Of a stretch of 64,000 nucleotides of DNA, positions 55,239-64,000 are shown piece by piece. The notes below the pieces were generated by a model. It was given only the letters and a program-made list of their open reading frames with translations, was not told where the DNA came from and ran no database searches. This DNA is from Thelonectria olida (taxonomy: Eukaryota > Ascomycota > Sordariomycetes > Hypocreales > Nectriaceae): positions 62,001 to 126,000 of the forward strand of contig JAGPYM010000003.1 of NCBI GenBank assembly GCA_020736575.1, in the 5' to 3' direction. Within the stretch, counting starts at the first letter, position 1, and every line of letters starts with the position of its first letter. The position numbers were made by a program, and so were the translations under genes.

Positions 55239-55916
55239 GTTGGCAAGAGTTGGCCACTTCGCCACTGGTGAAGCTAGAAGACGAAAAGAAGAATAAAAGA
55301 ACAAGTCAAGAATGAGAAGGACAACTCCAGGGGAGGAGGGCGAGAGAAGAATGAGGGAGCTCTGGTGTGATCTGGGGGAGGAAGAAAGCACGCCTCGCCC
55401 ACACTCTTATATCTCAACGGGCGTCGAGTTTTTACTTCTTTTGCCATTCCCATCTTTTCATCCCACACACACACAACCTCTCTCTTCTCTCTTCCCGCAC
55501 CGCACATCACAGCCCAACGTCACATGGACGCCATCTCAGCGATATCCCAGATTCGGCAAGGATTCAGCGACGCTAGACAAGGTCCCAGACAGTCAAACGA
55601 TGGGCATTTCGGTTCCCCCGCATCTTCCAAGCGAATGTGCCCCAGATGCACGAACCAGATCAAGCAAAGACGCGTTGCTAGGCCTTCTCTCCGCACCAAC
55701 CCCGCCTCCGTGGGCTCCGTCGAGGCACTTTGAGGCCCCTGTCCTCGCCCAGTTTGGCAAGGGAGAGACAATTTCCTCGCAGGTCGAAAAAGGGATATAA
55801 ACCGCGAGAGTCTCCGTCTCTGCTGCAAGACCCTGACCCGCTTTCCCTTTGTCTCCCCCATACTCCCCCATATTCGTCAAGTTGCCACTTTCAGAAGAGA
55901 GAGAGACATCGACGAG
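55239..55916. promoter_or_regulatory. Shared promoter of the CYP53-like gene and the zinc-cluster regulator
   Basis: 678 bases between divergent starts. A TATA-like ggatataaacc (about 55793-55803) lies about 115 bases before the regulator ATG, and a ctcttatatctc (about 55414-55425) may serve the P450. CT-rich and CA-rich runs (55440-55500) are typical of fungal leaders. A clear operator for the regulator was not found. Confidence 0.45.
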
Positions 55917-58178
55917 ATGCCGCCCACCGGCCCAAGACGACCCGGATGCGAGGTACTCTCTCCAATCCCTACCGCACGCGCCAAAAGCTGACTGGGTCCT
56001 CCAGAACTGCCGTGCAAGGCAAGTATTTTCGGGGCTTTCCCTCTGCGACCGATCGCATATCTGGAATCCTTGCTCACACACGTCGGCTGTCATCATCTAG
56101 ACATCTCAAGTGTAAGTTGCATTGCAGCAAACGTGGCGAACTCATTGGCTGACTTGTTCGTCTGGTCTCTGACCTGGTGCAGGCGACGGCAACAAACCCT
56201 GCGCTCAGTGCGTCAAGAAGAGGATACAGTGCACAAGGAATCTTCGGGTCCGATTCCGTCATAATTCCAGCTCGAGGTGAGACCTGCTGTGTGCGGGCGC
56301 CCGCGCAGGGTTCCCCTCGCGTCGCTCGCTCGCTCGCTACAGCGCTGACTTGTCCGTCCTCGCAGCGGATCGCATCCCGAGTTCTCAGACAGCCAAGTCT
56401 GGTGCAAGACATCAGGCAAAAGGCTCAAGTTCCTGGACCAGAGCCTCGAAGTTGCGAGGTTTTACGAAGATGACTCCGAGTCCGATGCAGCAGATGCGCG
56501 CCCCCACAGAGCCGGGTCGAGCCCGTCACCATTTCATGGAGCCGGAGAGCCGGGGAATGTGCCAAAGACGGATGTCTGGGGTATTGATGGTCTGTCCATG
56601 AGAAACGCCGACGATGAATCTATTCCAAATACTTCCTCAGGCTTTCCGGGACCGGCTTCAGAGGCTCCAAGGTTGGCGTTTGGTGGTGCCCAACCATCAG
56701 TCCCCCTTTTGGCGGCGACCACGCCCCCTTGCACTCTCCACGGGGTGCTTGACAACGAGCGCAGAAACTACTCGCTGGAAAGTCGAAGCACACTAAGTCC
56801 GTACTCTGTGCTTCAGTATGGGGCATCGCCACGTCTCGACGTCGCTGGCGCCCCCTTGAACGAGCGTGGGAAAGCTGAGCTGTTCCGCTACTTTGTGAAC
56901 AATGTCGGCCCAGCCTTTGACGTCTATGATCCTAACAAGTACTTTACCGAGAGAATACCGTCGCTGGCTACGTTGAGCTTGCCGCTGCTTGAGCTGATCC
57001 TCGCAGTCTCGGCATGGCACTCGCACGCCACCAAAGGAGATGTTCAGCGGGGGACGAAGCTAGATATGAATTTAAACCAACTCGTTCTGACCGGCATAGA
57101 TGGCGATGCCCTCGATGTCGCCCTCTTGTTGCACCAGTTCCTCTTGAATATGGATGGTGAGTTGGCAATATCGACACATCAATCTTCTATCAACTGACTG
57201 ACCTGCCTCATTAGGTGCAAAATCTGAATACCAAATCACTGCCGGCTCGCCCTCAGACATGCTGGGCTCGCCACTCTCCTCTCGCTCACTCGAGACCTTT
57301 CACGACGACATCCTATGGGCTCGACTGCGGCAGGAGATGTTCTGGGCCGTCTTGAACCAGGAACCGCTCACAATGAATCTTGATCGATCTCACCTCGAGC
57401 CCTTGACTCGTCTCAGGAACGACCGCGCGCGAGCAAACAAGATGCTCGTCGAGCTCATGGACACAATCCAGTACTGCTTCGGCGCCGATAAGAACACTTC
57501 CACCTACGATAGACTGCTCGAGTCCTCGTCAACCTGGATGGTGACCAATCCGTCCTCGTTTACGCCCGTCATGATCCGTCGACGGCAACCTGGAGAAGTC
57601 TTTCCCGAGATATGGCTGCTCAACGACTGTGTCGCTGCAGGCTTGCAATACTTTCACCTTGCCAGAATCTTTCTTGTCGTCTACGATCCTCGAGTTCCCC
57701 AGCTTTGTCGGGCTCGCAAGCAGGCGTCTCGTTGGATCGAGGTGAGTCTGAATCATTTGGTCAAACATAGGTCCATCGACTAATCTATTCTCAGGCCCAA
57801 ACTAAGAACGACCTCGAAATCATTTGTGGCATTGCAGACTCCATCAGTGACATCAATCCAATGCACATGTATGATGCCAGACTCCTGCTTTCCTTGGCCA
57901 TCTATCCGCTAATACACGATGTAGAAGCGCATGTATGGCAATCTCCATGGTTGGCGATCGCTTCACCAACCCAGATCAACAGCATGCTCTCTTCGACATG
58001 CTCGTCAAAACAACCAACAAATACGGCCTCTCAACGGAATCTGCGTAAGTAAAGGCATTCATGAGGACCATATCACTCGCCAAGATATTCTGTCATGCCT
58101 GTTAATACATAGCTAACTCATATTTGCAGCCAACGACATTTACTGGAGGCATGGGGTTGGCCAACGTCTCGAGGATGA
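55917..58178 (+). CDS. Zn2Cys6 transcription factor of the benzoate cluster, nine exons with micro-exons
   Basis: Nine exons in phase: 55917-55952, 56005-56018, 56101-56111, 56183-56276, 56366-57156, 57215-57741, 57795-57868, 57925-58044 and 58130-58178; 571 residues. Exons 2 and 3 are 14 and 11 nt. Only this arrangement builds the zinc cluster GCENCRARHLKCDGNKPC followed by AQC and RIQC, with spacing C-x2-C-x6-C-x5-C-x2-C-x6-C. Intron 2 has the minor donor GC (AG|GCAAGT). The middle region (ERIPSLATLSLPLLELILAV and beyond) and the end LLEAWGWPTSRG are typical of PF11951-type regulators. It sits head-to-head with the CYP53-like P450 and tail-to-tail with the P450 reductase, so it is the obvious candidate activator of both. 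The splice at 57868/57925 was preferred because it restores the conserved MAISMVGDRFTNPDQQ block. Confidence 0.78.
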
Positions 58179-58278
58179 ACAAAACAAAATATGTGTATAA
58201 TTAATAATTAAACGAAGCCATTTATTTGTGTACTCCAATCTCCATGTAACATATTTTATCAAACAACTGTTTTAATCA

Positions 58279-60442
58279 TTAACCCCAAACATCCTCCTGC
58301 CACTTTCGGCCTCTCTTCATCGTCGACGCCCAATCTGAAGCCTGCGTCTGTGAAAAGCCCTTCTTCTCCGCCATCATACCGCTAAGTGTCTTGCCAATCT
58401 CTCGGGCCATGCTGGCTCTTCCACAGATGTACAGAGTCGCATCATCCTCGAGCAGGCGCAACACTTCGCTTCCTTCTTCCTTCATCTTGTCCTGCACGTA
58501 CAGCTTCTTCTGGCCCTCGACCCGGGAAAAGGCGGTCACAATGCGCAGCTTGCCCTCCGACTCCCTGAGCATGTCCTCGAGCTCGGAGCGGTAGATGTAG
58601 TCTTCGTCGGGATGGCGGCAGCCAAAGAAGAGGACCATTTCTCCAATCTTGCGGCCCATTGCCTTGAGTCGCAACCGCTCGGCAACGAAGGCCCGGAATG
58701 GAGCCATCCCAGTGCCAGCGGCAGCCATGATGAGGGGAGTTGACGCCAAAGCGGGTAACTTGAAGGTAGATCGTCGCAGCTGGGCGTAGATCTGTGATCC
58801 CTCGAGAGCCTTGGAGGGACCCTCGAGCTCATACGATAGACCTTGGGGATGAGGTCGGCTGTTCGAGTTCATCGAGTCGGAGAGACCAAGCAGGTAGTTT
58901 GTCGTCAAGCCAGGAATCGCCATTTTGTCTCCGGCCAGATCCGTGTTCGAAACCAGAGCGGTAACGGCAGCGACACGGGGCGACAAGACGCTCGAGGAGG
59001 AGATGGAGTAGTAACGAGGTCGAGTCCGCGGCAGAGTCTCGACGAGATACGACAGAGGCACAGCAGACCAAACAGATCCATCCGCTCCAGTGGCCAGCTC
59101 CAAGAGCTTTCCAAGAGTGACGTGCTCGCGGGCCAGGAACGCAGAGTACGCCTCCTTTGACCGATAAAGATCGGCGAGGAACTTCTTGGCGCTCTCAGAA
59201 GGAGCAAACTCGATGAGGCTGGACAGCGTCTCTCGCGAAACGGCTGCGCAAATCTCGACGTAGTAGCGGAAAAGCGCAGTGATGGTGGTCGGCGAAGGAA
59301 CGGGGAGGTTCACGGCCGAATCCAGAGATCTGAAGGTCAAGGGAATGTCACGGCGCTCAGAGAGGCCCAAGACGCGCAGCAGACGCTCAACTTCTTGATC
59401 GGGGTTGACAGGGTAGATGGCGATGTGGTCACCCGTCTTGTAAGTCCACTCGGGCCGCCCGGTGAGGTCGACGTCCATGTGTAGGCAGTTTCGCGAGGGG
59501 GAGTTGAAAAGCTCGTAGGAGCGAAGGATCTTGACCGAGCCGATCGAGGTCTCGCCGCTCGCGATCTTCTGTGCGACGGGCTCTCCGTGGAAGAGATCAA
59601 TAATGTCAAGCGACTCGTCGTGGAACGCTTCGATGGTTGGCTCATACTTTAACGGCTGCTCCTCGAGGTGCAGTTCCTTCCGACAGAAGTTGTACAGCTC
59701 ATTCTTCCAAGCGAGGAAGTCTTCCTCGGTCGATCCCTGGGCGTCGTCGGCTCTTCCAACGGGGAGAAGCGTAGAAGCGCCAGCCTTGGTCAAAGACTGA
59801 TGGACCAGGTCGACGACGCGGTTGTAGTATTGATAGTTGCTGTTGCCGAGACCAAAGGCCGCATAGCGAAGCTGCTGAAGAGGCGTTTCCTTGAGCTTGT
59901 TGGCCCAGTCCCAGAATTGGGTGGCATTGTCGCTGGGATCGCCCTCTCCGTAGGTGGAGAGGATGAAGACGACGACCTTAGACGTGGGAATCAATGCAAT
60001 GGTCTCAGGGTCAAAGTCGGAGAGGTCGGCAGCCATGGCATTGAGGTGGAATCGCTGGCCCAGCTCTCGGACAAGGCGGTTGGCGAAGCTTTCGCCAGTG
60101 CCAGACTGGGAACCCCAGAAGACGACGGCTTGTTTGCCCTAGGAGTCATGGTCAATACAAGAACTAAGATGGGGTGAGCGAGTCTGATTAACGTACCAAC
60201 TCCTCCATTCTCTCCGCAATGTTGCGGGTGGTCGCAGCCGCTTGTGCAGCGCCATCCGCTTGCTGAGGCCTCTCATACCAGATGTAGTTGTACGGGTCAG
60301 GTTTGCCCCAAATCTGGTCGATGACCAAATAAGCACCCGATGCAAGCCCAACGCTGGCCAGAGCAACGGCATCGAGGTACGAGTTCGGGGCCATGCGGCC
60401 GAGCACTTGGCCAACGCCGTCCAGGTAAGCCTCAGAGCTCAT
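58279..60442 (-). CDS. NADPH-cytochrome P450 reductase
   Basis: Two exons, 60442-60197 and 60138-58279, join in phase; 701 residues, the usual length. An N-terminal hydrophobic anchor (DAVALASVGLASGAYLVIDQ) holds it in the ER. The FMN (flavodoxin) domain follows: VVFWGSQSGTGESFANRL and FILSTYGEGDPSDNA. The FAD domain has RPRYYSISSSS. The NADPH domain has PLIMAAAGTGMAPFRAF, FFGCRHPDEDYIY and the end DDATLYICGRASM. The protein finishes with ...QEDVWG, whose penultimate Trp stacks on FAD in the family. It passes electrons from NADPH to microsomal P450s. Its position beside a CYP53-like P450 and a zinc-cluster regulator suggests a dedicated partner for benzoate hydroxylation rather than the only housekeeping reductase. 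All cofactor motifs appear intact. Confidence 0.93.
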
Positions 60443-61020
60443 GGTGATAAGATGGTGGTGCGTGTAAGGCGACAATGAACGAGTGAGTCAGACAGGGATG
60501 AATGGAGTGACAATGGCCCTTGCTTCTGGGTGGAATGATGTCTACAGACAGAGAGGTGATTTCTACAAGGATCCATGGCTGCTTCTTGGAGGTCAAGACA
60601 AAGATATACTACAGGGCCTAGACGTTGGAGACGGACATGTGCCCGGGGAGAGACAGCAAAAGCTGGGGATGAGGGGAGTGTGGAGAAACCATGAATCGGG
60701 AAAGTCGACAAAAGTTGGACGAGGAGGCAACTGGAGGAGGCCACGTTGGACAGGGATCAGGCCTGTTCGAGTCTCTGGTGGCGTGAAAGTGCGTGAGGAG
60801 GAATATTCGGCGAATTCTTCCCCCTTGGCCCAGGAGGCAACAAATGCCGCACACTTCTCCACACACCCAGAAGTGGTTTTTGGAGGCCAGACCACTGTCA
60901 GGCTAGAGATTGATGATGACAACTTGACTGCTTGTTTCAATGCTTCTTTTCCCCTCTGAGTCCTCCTTGGTTCCCCTTGGCTCCCCTTCCCCTTCAGTCT
61001 CCCCCGGGTCCCTCCCCCGT
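60443..61020. promoter_or_regulatory. Upstream region of the P450 reductase gene
   Basis: 578 bases between the reductase start and the stop of the next minus-strand gene. GC-rich with CCTCCC-type runs at 60960-61040. No TATA element or palindrome assigned. Confidence 0.35.
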
Positions 61021-62752
61021 TCAGCCCTGGGGCCCCAGACTCCTCCATTGTACCCCAGACTGATGACGATGCCGGCCGCCGCCCTCCCCGTGCGGAGAAA
61101 TGGCATCTTTTCCCGGACTCCGCTTCCCGTGTTGCCACTGCTCTCGTAATTTGTCTGCCAAGGCCGTCGTCGGCCACCCCATGGTTACCGTCATGTTCGC
61201 GAGGAACTCGAGCACCTCTTGGTGTTCCCGTTCGTCTCGGAGAAAGCCACCGCCTGAGTCAGGGTTCTTTGAGTTAGCTACAGAACGGGAAAGCCGAAGG
61301 GGGTCTGGACTTGCAGGCATGTAATGTGTGGTGCGCTGTAAAGTTGATGGTCGCGTCGCCCTGATTACTGACGGCCAGTCCAAGCAATATGCGAAGAGAT
61401 TCACGACCTTTGTCCTTTTGATTTTGTTAATAGCCTCCACAAGAATAAAACTTACTGGCTTAACTGTTCAAGACTTACCTGCGCAACAGCTCGATAGCGA
61501 AAAGCTTCAAAGCTTGGCTTCCACAACTTTGGGTGGAAGATGTCGAGGATGATCCTCGCCAGATAGTAATGCTGATATCCGAGAACTAACATGGTGTAAG
61601 TGCACCCATCATGCTAGATATTGAATCACAAAACCTACCCTGCACTCTCCTAGGCATCCAGAGAGTCGGAAACGCCGAATCAGACTCGTTTCCGATAGCT
61701 GTTGAATCCGACGAGAGAAACCTCCAAGGCGTAGACTCGTGCCATCTCTTCATCTCTCGATCTAGTTCGTCCCAGACATCCGCGTCAAGACTCGAGTTGG
61801 GACCCATGGCATATGCCACTACTCGGCCGCATATGAAGACGGCTCGATTCGCAATGGAATGATCGCTGGCATCGATAAAGGCCTGGGAGTTCCTGTAGCT
61901 GTCCAGGCTTATTCGCAGCGGCAATGACTTGGTCAAGCACACGTACAGGTCCTGTCGAAGCACAACCCAACTTGCAGCCTCTCCAAGACCTCCCCGAGCC
62001 GCAAACTCGGACTCGGAATTCAACAGCCTCGAGCTGCCCGTGAGATGCGTGTTCACATCGCCCTCTCGACACGAGTCAGCACCTGATAATTGCGCCAAGG
62101 TGAACCGGATCGAGTTGCCTACCAAACATCTCCTCGTAGGAGCGAAGTATCACAATGGCCGCCAAGACGTTTTCATTCAGGGCCTCGCTGGGGTTGTCGA
62201 AAATAGGAATGAGTATCCGGAGCGCGTGGCTGTAGTAGGAGCTATGACTCTCCTTGTCGACGCCGCCCGTCGTCAGGCTGACCTGGCGAGCTGAGTAGGC
62301 CAGGATGGAATAGGCCAATAGGGGAAGATGATGGGCTCGCTTTGGGACTTCGATGCTAAAGTGGCGCGCAGGATCGCAGGTGTCGAACTAGATTCGAGGT
62401 CAACGAGTGTCTCCAACCAGCGTGGGGCAGCAGGAGGGCGAGGGTGAGGAGGAGGGGCCTGTACCCATGATCCCAGGTTCTGTATGTAGTGCATAAAGTA
62501 GTTTGCTTCCTTGCGCGTGTTCAAGGGTACTCCAAATCCGAACTGAACAACGGGTGGAGGCGGTGAGGACGCCGAGGCCACTGCTCTTTCTGCACTGCGG
62601 TCATGGTCAGATCGCCGAGGAAGAGTGAATGGATAGGGTGATTTGGACGAGGTCACTTACTTGCCTTCGTCGTCGTCGGGCCCTGCCTCGTTTGCCACGG
62701 GCAAAAGGGAGGGGAGGGGGCCAGACCAGCCCAGGGTGAAGGAGCCCGCCAT
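61021..62752 (-). CDS. Fungal_trans_2 domain protein without a zinc cluster
   Basis: Seven exons join in phase: 62752-62661, 62594-62465, 62387-62123, 62082-61639, 61585-61479, 61414-61315 and 61253-61021; 456 residues. Each junction rebuilds a conserved PF11951 (ARCA-like) block: FMHYIQNLGSW to FDTCDPARHFSIEVPKRA, ILRSYEEMFG to NTHLTGSSRLLNSESEF, WMPRRVQ to VLGYQHYYLARIIL, and RESLRILLGLAVSNQG further on. Intron 6 uses a GC donor (T|GCAAGT). The first exon starts MAGSFTLGWSG and contains no CxxC motifs, so the DNA-binding zinc cluster is missing, either truly or because an upstream exon was not found. It may act as a cofactor or inhibitor of zinc-cluster regulators. It lies next to the benzoate cluster and before a transporter gene. 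Confidence 0.72.
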
Positions 62753-63438
62753 TGGAACGAACAATGGGCTTTGTTGGAGTCTTGTCTGGACTGGAGACGA
62801 TGATAAGGGGCCTCCACGTTGTGTTAATTATTCGGAGAAGGATGCCTTCGCGTGTGTGACGTGCTTTCTTGGCTGAGGTGACGGTTTGCTCATCCTGTCT
62901 GTCACCAACCAGACAGACGACTTGGATGCCCAACTCTCCCCGCAGCCAAACGTCGGGGGAAGCACAGACAGCTCACGAGCGTCTGGAGTTGGAGCTGGCG
63001 GTTCTCTGCGTGCACAGGGCAGAAAGAAGGCGGACGTCTCTTCCTTTTGAATCCCAACGAGTAATATTCAGCGCAAACCACCCTCATTCTGCACCGTTTA
63101 CCCCGCAGCCGAACCCCAGACTGACTCCACCCCCATAAAATGAAGCCTGTTAGTCGCCTTCCCCAGACCAGGCGTGTCCATGTTCACTAGTCATGGCACG
63201 TCGGGGAAGCGCTGCGAGGGGCCTAGTTTCGGTCTGTGAGTGAAGCTGTCCAGTCATGGTGCGTACGATTCGTTTACCGAGCCGTCAGGGAGTATACCGA
63301 GTATATATATGGCCGTTGCCGCCCTGCTTCGTTTTGAACCGCATCAACAGCTTCGCAGGTTCGATCCAGCAAGACCACTCACTCTCGGGCATTTCTGCTT
63401 GACGTCAATCATCCTTCGCCTCTTCTTCCCATCCCAAA
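62753..63438. promoter_or_regulatory. Divergent promoter region with TATA box for the transporter
   Basis: A strong TATA element (tatatatat, 63302-63310) lies about 130 bases before the transporter ATG at 63439. The left part is the promoter of the Fungal_trans_2 gene. No zinc-cluster coding exon was recognised here. Confidence 0.55.
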
Positions 63439-64000
63439 ATGTCGAACCGTTCTCTGGACGACCGCCAGGACGCCCCGGCCTCCAAGGAGGAGGGCTTGGG
63501 CAAGTCTTCGCAGAGCATCGAGCACGTCGAAGAATACCACGGCTCGGGCGGTGGTGACTTTGACGATTCCATCGAAGACACCAAGCCATCGTGGGCTGTC
63601 TGGCTCATCACCTTTACCGTCGCCATGGGCGGTTTCTTGTTTGGTAATAACGCTCCCCAGACACACGAACAACATGGAAAAGACTCCCGGCTAACGCGAT
63701 AAAAACATCAGGTTACGATACCGGCGTCATTTCTGCTGTCCTCGTCACTATTGGCGACGACTTGGGCCACGAGCTTGACTCCAAGGAGCAGGAACTGGTT
63801 ACATCTTTGACCTCTGGCGGTGCCCTCATCGGCGCCCTGATCGCTGGTCTCCCTGCCGACAGATATGGCCGAAAGCTTGGTATCTACCTTGGTTGCCTTC
63901 TTTTCCTCCTCGGATCCGTCATCCAGGCCGCTTCCTACAGCGTTGCCCAAATGTCAGTCGGACGATTCGTGGTCGGCCTTGGAGTCGGATCTGCCGCCAT
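63439..64000 (+). CDS. MFS sugar/inositol transporter, N-terminal part
   Basis: Partial gene cut by the window end. Exon 1 is 63439-63643 and exon 2 runs from 63712 past 64000; the junction rebuilds GGFLFGYDTGVISAVLV, the first helix and signature of the sugar porter family (PF00083). After a charged cytosolic N-terminus (HVEEYHGSGGGDFDDSIED) come helices 1 to 3 and the loop motif GLPADRYGRKLG. The wording of helix 1 and the EQELVTSLTSGGALIGAL stretch are closest to fungal myo-inositol (ITR-type) transporters. It would import a polyol or sugar with protons at the plasma membrane. Exact substrate unknown. Confidence 0.85.

Noticed and set aside
63356..63370. ggttcgatcc resembling a tRNA T-arm
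   Set aside because: No matching D-arm, anticodon arm or acceptor stem around it; lies in the transporter leader.

Overview
The window is a nuclear segment of a filamentous ascomycete (Pezizomycotina, probably Sordariomycetes). The evidence is many short introns (44-90 nt) with GT-AG borders and CTAAC-type branch points, fungal-only families (HET, RTA1, Zn2Cys6 regulators, PTH11-like rhodopsin-domain receptors, CYP53), and a short AT-rich block that looks like repeat-induced point mutation (RIP). No rRNA, tRNA or CRISPR array was seen. Exon limits were derived by hand from splice signals and reading-frame continuity.

Layout. 1-16.5 kb is an accessory-looking stretch: an alcohol-acetyltransferase-like gene with a phase problem in its first exon, an F-box-like scrap, a 5'-incomplete sulfotransferase-like gene, a large ion-channel protein ending in a MYND finger, a Zn2Cys6 regulator, a HET gene bracketed by two copies of one sequence (one RIP-like, one intact), and an amine oxidase with a +1 frameshift. 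16.5-31 kb is gene-poor: a disordered proline-rich protein, an AAMDC/Mth938-type protein, a secreted berberine-bridge-like flavoenzyme, a seven-helix receptor and an M35 metalloprotease. 31-39.3 kb is a chitin-directed module: an unknown 314-aa protein, a five-exon GH18 chitinase with chitin-binding and nuclease-like regions, a divergently transcribed LysM protein and a 112-aa protein. 40-44.7 kb has two RTA1-family membrane proteins beside a zinc-cluster regulator that shares a promoter with one of them. 45-53.4 kb has a GH3 beta-glucosidase, a small uncertain gene and a six-exon protein with degenerate C2H2-like fingers.

53.6-60.4 kb carries a probable benzoate-hydroxylation cluster: a CYP53-like P450, a nine-exon Zn2Cys6 regulator divergent from it, and a complete NADPH-cytochrome P450 reductase. 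It is followed by a zinc-cluster-less Fungal_trans_2 protein and the start of an inositol/sugar transporter cut by the window end.

Best leads: the chitinase/LysM module with its nuclease-like tail; the P450-reductase-regulator cluster, whose regulator splits its zinc cluster over 14- and 11-nt micro-exons; the RIP-like/intact repeat pair with a small inverted-repeat element inserted in the mutated copy; and the channel-MYND fusion.
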